Program-made: the position numbers and the translations under genes
DNA from: a virus
DNA: 33,692 nt
IMG/VR virus record: IMGVR_UViG_3300036759_000102
Location: 1 to 33,692 of that record
Direction: 5' to 3' (one strand)
The notes under the pieces: model-generated
Databases searched by the model: none
Told to the model about the DNA's origin: nothing
Seen by the model: the letters and a program-made list of their open reading frames with translations, nothing else
Part shown: in pieces, positions 12,347-20,611 of the stretch
Position numbering within the stretch: the stretch's first letter is position 1
Layout: the number at the start of each line of letters is the position of its first letter

Positions 12347-13829
12347 CGCTCTCGCGCTCAATGCGTACGAGCTCGAGCTGTGGGAACAGATCTCGCAGTT
12401 TTATGCGGATCCGCTCGGTTTCGTGCTATTTGCCTTTCCCTGGGGCGAGCGCGGGCCCCTCGAGAGATTCCGCGGGCCCAACCGCGAGCAGGAAAACTTT
12501 CTAATCGACCTGGGCGACGCGGTCGCCGATCGCAAGTTTGACGGGATCCACCCGGTTGAGCCTATCCGGATGGGGATCACCTCCGGTCACGGGATCGGCA
12601 AAACGGCGCTCGCGGCGTTCATTGTCTGTTGGCGCATGTCGACGGCGCCGGCGATGCGCGGCACGGTCACCGCGAACACAAACGCGCAGCTGCAAACAAA
12701 GACCTGGTCGGGAATACAGCGGTGGACAAAGCTCCTGATCAACCGCCATTGGTTCGATATCACCTCCGAGCGCATGTGGCGCAAGGGGGAAAAAGACGAT
12801 TGGTTTGTTAACCCGCTCACCTGTCGCGAGCAAAACTCCGACGCGTTCAACGGTCAACACGCGATCACGTCGACGTCGCTCTACGTCTTCGACGAGGCCT
12901 CGGGAATACCTAACGCGATATGGGACGCGGCCGAGGGCGGCCTCACGGACGGCGAACCGATTTTTATCCCGATGGGAAACCCGCTGCGGCGATCGGGAAA
13001 GTTTTTCGATATCTCCTACGGGCGCGATCGCAAGGAATGGAAGATGCGGCCGATATCGGCCGAGGACTCCGAATTTGCCAACAAGAAACAGATCGCGAAA
13101 TGGGCGCTGACAAAGGGCGTCGATTCCGATTTCTACCGGGTCCGAGTCAAGGGCCTGCCTCCGAAGGCGGACGATCTGCAGTTTATCGACGGTGACCGAG
13201 TGCGCGCGGCGATGGATCGGCCGGCGGTGTTCCTTCCTGACGATCCGCTCGTGTGTGGCGTCGACGTGGCTCGAGGCGGGCTCGACGACAACTGTATTCG
13301 ATTCCGGCGCGGCAACGATGCGCGCTCGATCAAGCCGATCCGGATCCCGGGCTCGGCGACAAAGGACAGCTCGAAGCTGTGGAACAAACTCTCGCAGCTG
13401 CTCGACGAAGGTGTCGGCGGCGTTCCGATCGCGGCGATGTTCGTCGACGGGACGGGGATCGGCGGGCCGATCGTCAATCGGCTCCAGGAGCTCGGGCATG
13501 TCAACGTCTACGAAATCGGGTTCGGTGACGAGTCTCCCGACTCTCACTACGCCAATATGCGCGCCTACATGTGGGGCCGCATGCGGGACTGGCTCCTACG
13601 CGGTTCGATCGACGATGACGATCAGCTCGAAGTCGATCTCACCGGGCCGGGGTTCCATCACGACAAAAGCGATCGGTACGTACTCGAGAGCAAAGAAGAA
13701 ATGAAAGCTCGCGAGCTCGACTCTCCCGACGACGGCGACGCGCTCGCACTGACGTTTGCGATGCGGGTTGCGCAGCGAAAACATCAACAAGGGTCGCAGG
13801 CGCCGAAACGGCCGCGGCCGTGGGGATAG
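12312..13829 (+). CDS. terL: Terminase large subunit, 505 aa
   Basis: ATPase-nuclease that translocates DNA into the capsid. Motifs (residue numbers from GTG 12312): Walker A GHGIGKT (about 92-98), Walker B LYVFDEAS (about 190-197), coupling motif PMGNP (about 220-224), nuclease acidic residues in GVDVARGG (Asp318), FVDGTG (Asp379) and DDGDAL (474-476). The length is normal and all key motifs are present. The GTG overlaps terS; an upstream in-frame GTG at 12267 is possible. Confidence 0.95.
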   Translation: MIASLNETRGANALALNAYELELWEQISQFYADPLGFVLFAFPWGERGPLERFRGPNREQENFLIDLGDAVADRKFDGIHPVEPIRMGITSGHGIGKTALAAFIVCWRMSTAPAMRGTVTANTNAQLQTKTWSGIQRWTKLLINRHWFDITSERMWRKGEKDDWFVNPLTCREQNSDAFNGQHAITSTSLYVFDEASGIPNAIWDAAEGGLTDGEPIFIPMGNPLRRSGKFFDISYGRDRKEWKMRPISAEDSEFANKKQIAKWALTKGVDSDFYRVRVKGLPPKADDLQFIDGDRVRAAMDRPAVFLPDDPLVCGVDVARGGLDDNCIRFRRGNDARSIKPIRIPGSATKDSSKLWNKLSQLLDEGVGGVPIAAMFVDGTGIGGPIVNRLQELGHVNVYEIGFGDESPDSHYANMRAYMWGRMRDWLLRGSIDDDDQLEVDLTGPGFHHDKSDRYVLESKEEMKARELDSPDDGDALALTFAMRVAQRKHQQGSQAPKRPRPWG

Positions 13830-13833
13830 CTCA

Positions 13834-14046
13834 ATGCCGGCAGATATTAAGTGTCCGCACTGTTTTAAGGAAGGGCCGACGATCAACTCGCGTTTGCTCA
13901 AGTGGCCTAACGGATTGGTCGCGGCGATCTTCTCGTGTGCGGCCTGTAAATGGATCATCTCGATTTCTGTCGTGCCTCAAATGGACGTGCAGCTCAACTC
14001 CGCGATCGTCAAGCCGACGGCCGCGGAAGTGTCCAAAGTCACGTAG
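13834..14046 (+). CDS. Zinc-ribbon mini-protein, 70 aa
   Basis: KCPHCFKEG (about residues 6-14) and FSCAACKW (about 33-40) form a four-Cys zinc ribbon, followed by a beta-rich tail. It begins 4 nt after terL. Function unknown; one of a set of tiny zinc ribbons in this phage. Confidence 0.7.
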   Translation: MPADIKCPHCFKEGPTINSRLLKWPNGLVAAIFSCAACKWIISISVVPQMDVQLNSAIVKPTAAEVSKVT

Positions 14047-14080
14047 TAGGTAACACCGCATCGAAATCAAGGAGGATTCC

Positions 14081-14950
14081 GTGAAAACACTTACCAAGAG
14101 CAAGCGTTTCGGTCTCTCGTTCGTTTTGGGTGCGGCACTCGTCGCGCTCGTGCCGGTCCAGGCGTCCGCGCAGGTGGATCCGCTGATTCAAAAGTTTCAA
14201 AACTGGATCAACATGGTCGACGGGATCAAGTACACCGCGCAGCAAGGCAACAACATCACGCCGGCGTCGCAGCTGTCCAGTTACTACCAATACATCGACG
14301 AGAGCGGAAAGTTTGTCACCCGGCAAGAAGCAATCGACGGCGCGCGGATGGCTCTCAATGAAATCAAGATCGCGTCCGATATCGAAGTCGCGGCGGTTGA
14401 GGGTGCCGGCCAAGAGCTGACGGCCGAACAACGTTTCTACGTCGGCCGGTTAACAGCGGATCTTTCCGAAACCGATCTCGCGCTCGATGCGCTGACGGAG
14501 AATCTCAACGAACTATCCGCCGGCTTCCTGGCGGTGCACATGCTTCTTGAGGCGCTGGGGAACATCTCGCAGGATCTTCAATACAAGGCGGCCACGATTC
14601 AGGGCCTCTACGGCGAGGTTTTAAACTTCCACGCCGACCTGTATGCAGGGGTGCAAAACGGGCCCTGGTATTGCTGGTATTGGTACTGGTACCTCGGCGG
14701 CTCTTCCACGATGCAACAGGTTCAAAGCGACATTCAGCGGGCACTGGATATCTACGATCCGATGAACGGCGAGCTGAGCTACGGCGTCGAGGCGTGGATG
14801 ATCGACTTTATCCTGCCGGGGCAAAATCCGATCCAAGACTCGGCGATGAGGATCTCTGAAATGGAGAGCCTACGCGATGACATGTGGGGCGGGATCGAAA
14901 TTTCCGCCGAGTGGGTCGACTGTTATTTCTCGGGCTTCTGTCAGCTTTAG
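14081..14950 (+). CDS. Sec-exported protein of unknown function in the packaging module, 289 aa
   Basis: GTG 14081 has AAGGAGG at 5 nt. The N-terminus has a textbook Sec signal peptide: basic KTLTKSKR, hydrophobic core FGLSFVLGAALVALV, and cleavage predicted after ASA (residue 30). The mature part is largely helical (about 35-180), then the aromatic run PWYCWYWYWYL (195-205), an amphipathic region, and a C-terminus containing DCYFSGFC. It is neither a lipoprotein nor an enzyme that I recognise; periplasmic helical proteins of secretion systems (TrbJ/VirB5 type) look superficially similar. Between terL and portal such a protein is unexpected: it may be a moron acting in the host envelope, or a virion protein routed through the periplasm. 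Confidence 0.8.
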   Translation: MKTLTKSKRFGLSFVLGAALVALVPVQASAQVDPLIQKFQNWINMVDGIKYTAQQGNNITPASQLSSYYQYIDESGKFVTRQEAIDGARMALNEIKIASDIEVAAVEGAGQELTAEQRFYVGRLTADLSETDLALDALTENLNELSAGFLAVHMLLEALGNISQDLQYKAATIQGLYGEVLNFHADLYAGVQNGPWYCWYWYWYLGGSSTMQQVQSDIQRALDIYDPMNGELSYGVEAWMIDFILPGQNPIQDSAMRISEMESLRDDMWGGIEISAEWVDCYFSGFCQL

Positions 14951-15168
14951 GTCTTCCAGTTCCCCGACAACTTCGCACCTTCCAAAGCTCCGAGCGTAAA
15001 GCCGGCTTTGAACAACTGCCGGTCTCTCAGCGACATCGGCGTTTTAGGGGAAGGGATCAACCCGAGGTTGTCCGAGGTGCCGTTTTCGATCCGTGTCCAC
15101 TCCTCGGACGCGGCCTTTCCGACGTCGGCGCCGAATTGAAAGTGTTTGTCTGTCTCTAGGTTTTTCAT
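14947..15168 (-). CDS. Hypothetical protein on the antisense strand, 73 aa
   Basis: Soluble protein starting MKNLETDKHFQFG, with FGADVGKAASEEWTRIE and a C-terminal helix RQLFKAGFTLGALEGAKL. There is no ribosome site, but TAACGT lies 6 nt before ATG 15168, preceded by TG (extended -10), so a leaderless mRNA is likely. It is convergent with the exported-protein gene, overlapping by 4 nt. It faces opposite to the late genes and so probably has its own time of expression. Family unknown. Confidence 0.65.
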   Translation of the reverse strand: MKNLETDKHFQFGADVGKAASEEWTRIENGTSDNLGLIPSPKTPMSLRDRQLFKAGFTLGALEGAKLSGNWKT

Positions 15169-15174
15169 GCGCCG

Positions 15175-15180
15175 ACGTTA
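15175..15180 (-). promoter_or_regulatory. TANNNT -10 box, leaderless promoter for the gene ending at 14947
   Basis: Minus-strand TAACGT, 6 nt before ATG 15168, with TG one base upstream (extended -10 form). No ribosome site is present. Confidence 0.5.
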
Positions 15181-15223
15181 GCACAAGGTCGGACCACAGC
15201 CTACTAAAGGTGATTCCCAAAAA

Positions 15224-15451
15224 ATGAAACAAGCATGCGTGATCGTGATCATGGACAACGACGACGGCTCGGTGCACATCAAGGGCACGCCGAATTTCGA
15301 GACGATGCTCAAGCAGTCGGTTTCCGGTGAGTCGCTGACGCCAGGCCAAGTCTACGGGGTGCACTTGCTCCTCGAGGCGCGCCGATTCTCCGAGAAACTG
15401 AAGCGCGAGGCCTCGCCGCTGCTGATCCCGCGCTCGAGGCGCACGGTCTGA
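15224..15451 (+). CDS. Hypothetical phage protein, 75 aa
   Basis: Small alpha/beta protein: ACVIVIMDNDDGSVHIKGTP, then FETMLKQ, and LTPGQVYGVHLLLEARRFSE. It resembles small phage proteins of unknown role found near portal genes. The upstream AAAGGTG is 12 nt away, somewhat far. It ends 1 nt before the portal start, so the two are probably co-translated. Confidence 0.7.
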   Translation: MKQACVIVIMDNDDGSVHIKGTPNFETMLKQSVSGESLTPGQVYGVHLLLEARRFSEKLKREASPLLIPRSRRTV

Positions 15452-15452
15452 C

Positions 15453-17651
15453 GTGTCTTCGACGATCTACCAGGCCAATGAGGGCCCAAACGACGCGACG
15501 CCGGCGCAGGCCAACACGCCGAAAACGGTATCGGACGAGGACAAAAAGCTCCTCGACAAGCTGTTAAAGCGTTTCCGGTATCACACGCAGGCATGGTCCC
15601 ACATTCGCGACGAGGCCGAGGAAGACATGCGCGCGCTCTCGGTCAACGGCCTTTGGGAACCTGAAGAGATCGACGATCGAGACAAGGCCGGCCGGCCGCA
15701 CCTGCACCTCGATCAGCTCGGGCAGTACTGCAACAACCTGATCAACGAAGTGCGGCAAAACCCGATCGGGATCAACATCGCGCCGGCGGGCGACGGATCC
15801 AACGATCAAACGGCGCTCCTGCGCGCGGATCGGATCCGACAGATCGAGTACGAAACTAACGCGCCGGTGGCCTACCGGACAGCGTTCGAGTGTTGTGTCC
15901 AGCGCGGCTACGGCGTGTTTGGCCTCACGACGGATTACGAGAGCTGGGATAGCGACAACCTGGTGTTTAAGTTCCGGCGTTTTCCAAACCCGGACGCGAT
16001 CAGCTGGGATCCCGATTGCAAGGAGCAGGACTGCTCCGACATGGCGGACGCGTTTGTGCTCGATCGGGTCACATGGGACAAGTTCAAAGAGGATCATCCC
16101 GACGCGACGATCGTCGACTTTAAGGGCGAAAACTCCGAGCTGGTTACCGCGTGGGTCGATCGTAACGAAGAAACGATTCAGATCGCCGAGTACTGGTATC
16201 GCGAGTTTAAGAAGCGTCACATGTACACCCTGGCCGACGGGACGCGCGTTTTCAAAGACGAGCTCGCGCAGAAGGGTTTCAGCGTCGCCAACGATGGAAA
16301 GACGATGCAAACGCCCGCGGGCACGATCGCGATCGCCAAGGAGCGCGACGTCAAACAGCCTTTCGTGAAGCAGGTGTTGACCAACGGGCTCGAGATCCTC
16401 GAGCGCTCCGAGTTCCCGGGGATCTTCATTCCGATTTTCCCGATCCTGGGGAAAGAAAAGTTCCGACGCGAAAAAGGGAAGGTCATCCGCGATCTCGAGA
16501 GCTACATCCGCATGGGCCGGCACGGTCAAATGTTGTTCGACTACTACAAGACCAACGAGGCCGAGGACGTCGGATACACACCCAAACCGAAGTGGGTCGG
16601 CTATGAGGGACAGTTCAACACGGCGACGCCGTGGAAGGATCTCAACAAGTCCGACGTAACCTACGTCGAGGTGAAGGGCAAAACGCCTCTTACCGGCGAG
16701 GATCTGCTCCCGCTGCCGACCTGGGAGACCTATCAACCCAACACGCAGGCGCTCGAAGTCGGCGCCGAGTCCGCGCGGCGCGCGATCCAGGCGGCCCTGG
16801 GATCCTACGGGGTCACTCGGCTCGACGATACCAACGTCAAAAGTGGGAAAGCGATCAACCTGCTCGATAAGCAGGCGGATCTCGGTAGCTTCCACTTTAT
16901 CGACAATTACAAAATCGCGATCCAACACGCCGGCCGCGTTCTCAACGGGATCCTCGATATCGTCGAGGACACACAACGTCAAGTCGGCGTCCGATCGGCC
17001 GACGGGCAACACAACGTCGTCACGATCAATAAGCCGTTCGAGCAAGGCGGCAAGGCGCGGATCCTCAGCTACAACGCTCCAGGCGCGGCGAGCTCCAAAC
17101 ACGACGTCACGGTCGGCACGGCGCCGTCGTTCCAGTCGCAACGCGAAGCGGCCGACGATTTCCTCGACAGTTTGGCCTCGAGCAATCCGGCCGTGTTCGA
17201 GAAGGTCGGCGACCTGGTCGTCAAGCTAAAGAACCTGGGCCCGATCGGAGATCAGATTGCGGAGCGGTTGACGCCGGCGGAATACCGCGAACAGCCCACC
17301 GATCAACAGCAACTCGCCCAGCTACAGGGACAGATCCAGCAACTCGAGGCAGCGCTCAACGACGCCATGAAACAGCTGGACGCCTACAAGGCGGATCTCC
17401 CGAAGATCGAGGCCGACAAACAGATCGCGGCCGAGGGCAACGCGAGCAAAGAACGGATTGCGGCCATGCAGGCCGAGGTCGACAAACTCAAAATCCAGCT
17501 CGAGGACAGAACAAAGCGCGACGTCGCCGCACTGCAGGCCAACGTCGATCAGATCAAAAACGTGCTGGATATCCAGGCTGCTCGAGAGGCGCACGTGGCC
17601 AAGTACTCGCAGGATAGCGACGCCGGCGGCGAAGGTCGTAGCGAGGAGTGA
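15453..17651 (+). CDS. Portal protein, P22-like, 732 aa
   Basis: Forms the dodecameric ring at one capsid vertex through which DNA enters and leaves. Length, acidic N-terminal region and aromatic wing sequences (TWETYQPNTQALEVGAESAR; NVKSGKAINLLDKQ) fit the large P22-type portals. The C-terminal 120 residues are a long coiled coil (QLQGQIQQLEAALNDAMKQL and onward), corresponding to the barrel seen in P22. GTG 15453 directly follows the previous TGA. Upstream terminase and downstream scaffold support the call. Confidence 0.9.
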   Translation: MSSTIYQANEGPNDATPAQANTPKTVSDEDKKLLDKLLKRFRYHTQAWSHIRDEAEEDMRALSVNGLWEPEEIDDRDKAGRPHLHLDQLGQYCNNLINEVRQNPIGINIAPAGDGSNDQTALLRADRIRQIEYETNAPVAYRTAFECCVQRGYGVFGLTTDYESWDSDNLVFKFRRFPNPDAISWDPDCKEQDCSDMADAFVLDRVTWDKFKEDHPDATIVDFKGENSELVTAWVDRNEETIQIAEYWYREFKKRHMYTLADGTRVFKDELAQKGFSVANDGKTMQTPAGTIAIAKERDVKQPFVKQVLTNGLEILERSEFPGIFIPIFPILGKEKFRREKGKVIRDLESYIRMGRHGQMLFDYYKTNEAEDVGYTPKPKWVGYEGQFNTATPWKDLNKSDVTYVEVKGKTPLTGEDLLPLPTWETYQPNTQALEVGAESARRAIQAALGSYGVTRLDDTNVKSGKAINLLDKQADLGSFHFIDNYKIAIQHAGRVLNGILDIVEDTQRQVGVRSADGQHNVVTINKPFEQGGKARILSYNAPGAASSKHDVTVGTAPSFQSQREAADDFLDSLASSNPAVFEKVGDLVVKLKNLGPIGDQIAERLTPAEYREQPTDQQQLAQLQGQIQQLEAALNDAMKQLDAYKADLPKIEADKQIAAEGNASKERIAAMQAEVDKLKIQLEDRTKRDVAALQANVDQIKNVLDIQAAREAHVAKYSQDSDAGGEGRSEE

Positions 17652-17657
17652 TCGAAC

Positions 17658-17771
17658 GTGCCGCGCGGCCGGTGTTTCATCTGCGAGGACGAAACGCGGC
17701 CGGGCCGGACGTTGTGCGACGAGTGCGATCCCAACGAGACGTTGGGGCGGATCCACGAAACCGGGGAATGA
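17658..17771 (+). CDS. Zinc-ribbon micro-protein, 37 aa
   Basis: GTG at 17658 has GAGGAG at 9 nt spacing. The peptide contains CFIC and CDEC separated by 13 residues, exactly a four-Cys zinc knuckle and little else. It sits 6 nt after the portal stop and ends where a terminator hairpin begins. Strong ribosome site plus paired cysteines argue that it is real despite its length. Confidence 0.6.
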   Translation: MPRGRCFICEDETRPGRTLCDECDPNETLGRIHETGE

Positions 17772-17815
17772 GCAAAAGAAAGCCATAATTAAGGCATTCT
17801 TTTGCCATTTTTATT
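17772..17815. terminator. Bidirectional terminator between portal unit and antisense gene
   Basis: GCAAAAGAA-A-GCC (17772-17784) pairs with GGC-A-TTCTTTTGC (17793-17805) around an 8-nt loop: a 12-bp stem with one A-A mismatch, followed by CATTTTTATT. It lies between convergent genes, and the minus strand also has a T-rich tail. Confidence 0.7.
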
Positions 17816-18128
17816 CGGTTTTCGGCGCCAGCTCCGGCAGCTCGCGGAAACCGCTCTTTCTGAGGACAGCCTGCAGGGCCTCGAGGTAGAGGCGATGCAC
17901 TTCCAACTCTTGCGACAGGGACTCGGCGACGCTGCGGTGATCCTCGTCGACTCGTGCGATCCGTCGGCTGATCGCATCGAAGCGGATCGGGATCTGTAGC
18001 GCCGGATCCGCGTACACGTGGCAGGCCTGCAGGAGCTCGTTTGCAATGTTGTCGAAGTCCGCGGCCTTCAAAAAGTACCAGGCGACGCGGCCGCACAGTT
18101 TTTTCCATAAGGCTCGAAGGTTTTTCAC
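17811..18128 (-). CDS. Helical protein on the antisense strand, 105 aa
   Basis: Leftward gene starting MKNLRALWKKLCG, then WYFLKAADFDNIANELLQA and a long helical stretch (RRIARVDEDHRSVAESLSQE...), probably a coiled coil. GTG 18128 has no ribosome site; TAAACT lies 7 nt upstream, so it appears leaderless. The first residues MKNL and the bases around the start (RTGAAAAACCT) are shared with the antisense gene at 15168. It is convergent with the portal unit across a terminator. Function unknown; expression in the lysogen is plausible. Confidence 0.7.
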   Translation of the reverse strand: MKNLRALWKKLCGRVAWYFLKAADFDNIANELLQACHVYADPALQIPIRFDAISRRIARVDEDHRSVAESLSQELEVHRLYLEALQAVLRKSGFRELPELAPKTE

Positions 18129-18135
18129 GGGCCGC

Positions 18136-18141
18136 AGTTTA
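18136..18141 (-). promoter_or_regulatory. TANNNT -10 box, leaderless promoter for the gene ending at 17811
   Basis: Minus-strand TAAACT, 7 nt before GTG 18128; the same hexamer occurs upstream of the serine recombinase. Confidence 0.5.
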
Positions 18142-18145
18142 GAGG

Positions 18146-18175
18146 AAACCCGGTTTTGGCCGGGTTTTTTCTTTG
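18146..18175 (+). terminator. Strong intrinsic terminator before the scaffold gene
   Basis: AAACCCGG (18146-18153), loop TTTTGG, CCGGGTTT (18160-18167) and a T tract TTTCTTTG: a canonical rho-independent terminator on the plus strand. It is only 31 nt before the scaffold start, so capsid genes need readthrough, antitermination or an unseen promoter. Confidence 0.75.
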
Positions 18176-18205
18176 TTTCTCACAACCACTCATCGAGGTA
18201 AACCG

Positions 18206-19078
18206 ATGCCAAAAGACGAAAATCCGACGGGCTCGTCACCCGTCGAAAACAAAGTACCCGCCGGCGCCGATAGCTTCTATCCGACGCCGGAAACCCCGAC
18301 GTCTGGCGCTCTGCCAGGCGAAGGGAAACCCACGTCCGAGACTCCAACGAAAGAAGGGGTCGAAAGTGCGCCGGTCTCGGAAACCGGGGAAAAGAAAACA
18401 CCGGAAACGAAACCTCCCGAGCGAACCGACGCGACGGGAAGGATCAAAGGGCTCGTTAAGGAAAACAAGCAGCTCAAGGGAGAGCTCGAGACTCTGCGAA
18501 AGCAGAATCCAAAGCCGCCTGAAAAGCGGCAACCGAAACCCGAGCCCAAGGTCGAGGATTTTCCCAGCTACGAGGAGCACGCAAAGGCTCATCGGAAATG
18601 GGAAGTCGACGAGGCCGTCGAAACACGGCTCGACGAGGAACGGACTCGACAGCGTGACGCCGATCAGAAAGCTGCGACCGACAAGGCGCAGAAAGACGCG
18701 GCCGACAAACGTCTGCAAGAGTTTCAATCCCGCGTTGAGGTGGCTCGCCAGGCCCACGACGATTTCGCGCAAGTGGTCGACGACAACGAGGATATCGAGC
18801 TCGACGATCACACCGTCGCATTGATCAACGATTCGGACATCCCGGGGGAGCTGCTCTATCACTTCGGCAGCAATCCCGACGATGCGAAACGATTCGCGGC
18901 AATGTCGCAATGGCGGCGCGAGCACATGTTCCTCGAGCTCGAGACTCGCCTCCGGCCGAAAAAGGCAGAGGAAACTCCGGTTCCACCGATAACCCGCGCG
19001 CCAAAGCCTCCGAGCAACGTCGGCGGTGGCTCGGCACCTCCCAAGCAAAAGACAGCTGAGGAAGTTCTCTACGGATAA
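18206..19078 (+). CDS. Scaffold protein, 290 aa
   Basis: Internal assembly protein that shapes the procapsid and then leaves. Pro/Thr/Glu-rich disordered N-terminus (about 1-70), coiled-coil centre (IKGLVKENKQLKGELETLRK, about 75-95; DEERTRQRDADQKAATDKAQ, about 140-160), and a C-terminal tail with ITRAPKPPSNVGGG and final TAEEVLYG. Coiled coil plus basic/linear C-terminus and position between portal and capsid define the role. ATG 18206 has GAGGT at 6 nt. The terminal VLYG is shared with two small proteins before terminase. Confidence 0.8.
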   Translation: MPKDENPTGSSPVENKVPAGADSFYPTPETPTSGALPGEGKPTSETPTKEGVESAPVSETGEKKTPETKPPERTDATGRIKGLVKENKQLKGELETLRKQNPKPPEKRQPKPEPKVEDFPSYEEHAKAHRKWEVDEAVETRLDEERTRQRDADQKAATDKAQKDAADKRLQEFQSRVEVARQAHDDFAQVVDDNEDIELDDHTVALINDSDIPGELLYHFGSNPDDAKRFAAMSQWRREHMFLELETRLRPKKAEETPVPPITRAPKPPSNVGGGSAPPKQKTAEEVLYG

Positions 19079-19121
19079 GTAGAACAGGACAGGCGCGCCT
19101 CGACTCACAAGGACGTGACTC

Positions 19122-20126
19122 ATGGCGGTACTCTCTACCGGCGCTTTGACCCTTTTGGATTGGGCCAAGCGCGTTGATCCCAACGGCAAAACGGCAACGA
19201 TCGTTGAGCTCCTCGGACAGACAAACGAGATCCTCGACGACATGCTTTTCATCGAAGGAAACCTTCCGACCGGACATCGAACCACGGTTCGGACGGGCCT
19301 TCCTACCGTCGCCTGGCGCTTGCTTAACCAGGGCGTCGCGACGAGCAAGTCGACAACCGCACAGATCGACGAGCAATGCGGAATGCTCGAGGCCTGGAGC
19401 GAAGTCGATTGCGATCTCGCCAAACTCAACGGGAACGTCAACCGTTTCCGTCTCTCCGAAGCGCAGGCCTTTATCGAGGCAATGAATCAGGAAATGGCTC
19501 AAACGCTGTTCTACGGAAACACCGGAACAGCGCAAGAGGAATTTACCGGACTCGCTGCTCGATACTCTGCGATCTCTGGCGCGACCAACGCCTCGCACGT
19601 GATCAGCGGCGGGGGCTCTCAGTCCGATAACTCTTCGGTCTGGCTGGTGTGCTGGGGCGAGCAGACTTGCGTCGGCATTTTCCCCAAAGGCTCTAAAGCA
19701 GGCCTGCAGCATGACGACTACGGCGAACAAACCGCAGAAGTCACGGCCGGCGTCGGCGGCACTCGCATGCGCGTGTACCAGGAGCGCTGGCAGTGGAAAG
19801 CCGGCATTGCCTTGCGCGATTGGCGCTATGTAGTCCGGATCTGCAATATCGACATTTCCAACCTGATCGCGAAGTCCTCGGCCGCGGATCTCCCCGAGCT
19901 GATGATCAAGGCGCTCTATCGCGTTCCTTCTCTGAAGGTCGCGAAGCCCGTTTTCTACATGAATCGGACGTGTATGGAAATGCTCGATATCCAACGGCGC
20001 GACGACGTGCAAACCGGCGGACAGCTCACCTACGAACTGGTCGACGGCAAGCGCGTGAACTTCTTCCGCGGGATTCCGATCCGCATCGTCGATCAGCTGC
20101 TCGAAACCGAAGCAACCGTCAGCTAA
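19122..20126 (+). CDS. Major capsid protein, 334 aa
   Basis: Main shell subunit, expected to have the HK97 fold. LSTGALTLLDWAKRVDPNGK at the N-terminus, the TLFYGNTGTAQEEFTGLAAR region and RMRVYQERWQWKAGIALRDW followed by YVVRICNID are typical of the podovirus capsid class (gp7/BPP-1-like), recognised from pattern. It follows the scaffold and precedes the cement protein. AAGGA lies 9 nt before ATG 19122. Confidence 0.85.
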   Translation: MAVLSTGALTLLDWAKRVDPNGKTATIVELLGQTNEILDDMLFIEGNLPTGHRTTVRTGLPTVAWRLLNQGVATSKSTTAQIDEQCGMLEAWSEVDCDLAKLNGNVNRFRLSEAQAFIEAMNQEMAQTLFYGNTGTAQEEFTGLAARYSAISGATNASHVISGGGSQSDNSSVWLVCWGEQTCVGIFPKGSKAGLQHDDYGEQTAEVTAGVGGTRMRVYQERWQWKAGIALRDWRYVVRICNIDISNLIAKSSAADLPELMIKALYRVPSLKVAKPVFYMNRTCMEMLDIQRRDDVQTGGQLTYELVDGKRVNFFRGIPIRIVDQLLETEATVS

Positions 20127-20152
20127 GCGCGGAAAGAAAGGAGAAAAACACG

Positions 20153-20605
20153 ATGTTTATTGATGCTCTTTGCCTTCTCTCCGACGCGCAGGCGGTCTCG
20201 GCCGATGCAGCGTCGACCAACAGCTATGACTGCGGCAACGTGACACCGAAGCGGGAAATCTCTTCCGGAGAGCCCCTCTGTATTGCGTTCGCGGTCGACG
20301 TCGCGGCCGATGTGGCCGACGGCGACGAAACCTACGAGTTTCAAGTGATCCAGTCGGCCAACTCGAACTTGTCCTCACCCGACATTTTGACGAAAACCGA
20401 CACGGCTCTCGTGACTCGCACGGTCCTCGTGGCTGGTTACAAGTTCTACATGGCGTTCACGCCTCAACTTGTGACGAAACGTTACGTCGGCGCGTTCTAC
20501 AACGTCGACGGCACGACTCCGACGATCACCGTCACGGCCGTCATTCAGCCGTTGTCGATGATCCAGACCGACAAGACCTACGCGAAGGGTTACACGGTCA
20601 GCTAA
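20153..20605 (+). CDS. Capsid cement protein, Bbp16-like, 150 aa
   Basis: Probable trimeric or dimeric cement protein stabilising the capsid, as in Bordetella phage BPP-1. The start ALCLLSDAQAVSADAASTNS is the family hallmark (LLFSDAQAVTA-AASTN); the rest is a jelly-roll-like beta sandwich (GEPLCIAFAVDVAA, VAGYKFYMAF, KRYVGAFYNV). AAGGAG lies 10 nt upstream. Position immediately after the capsid gene agrees with BPP-1. Confidence 0.85.
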   Translation: MFIDALCLLSDAQAVSADAASTNSYDCGNVTPKREISSGEPLCIAFAVDVAADVADGDETYEFQVIQSANSNLSSPDILTKTDTALVTRTVLVAGYKFYMAFTPQLVTKRYVGAFYNVDGTTPTITVTAVIQPLSMIQTDKTYAKGYTVS

Positions 20606-20611
20606 ACCCCT

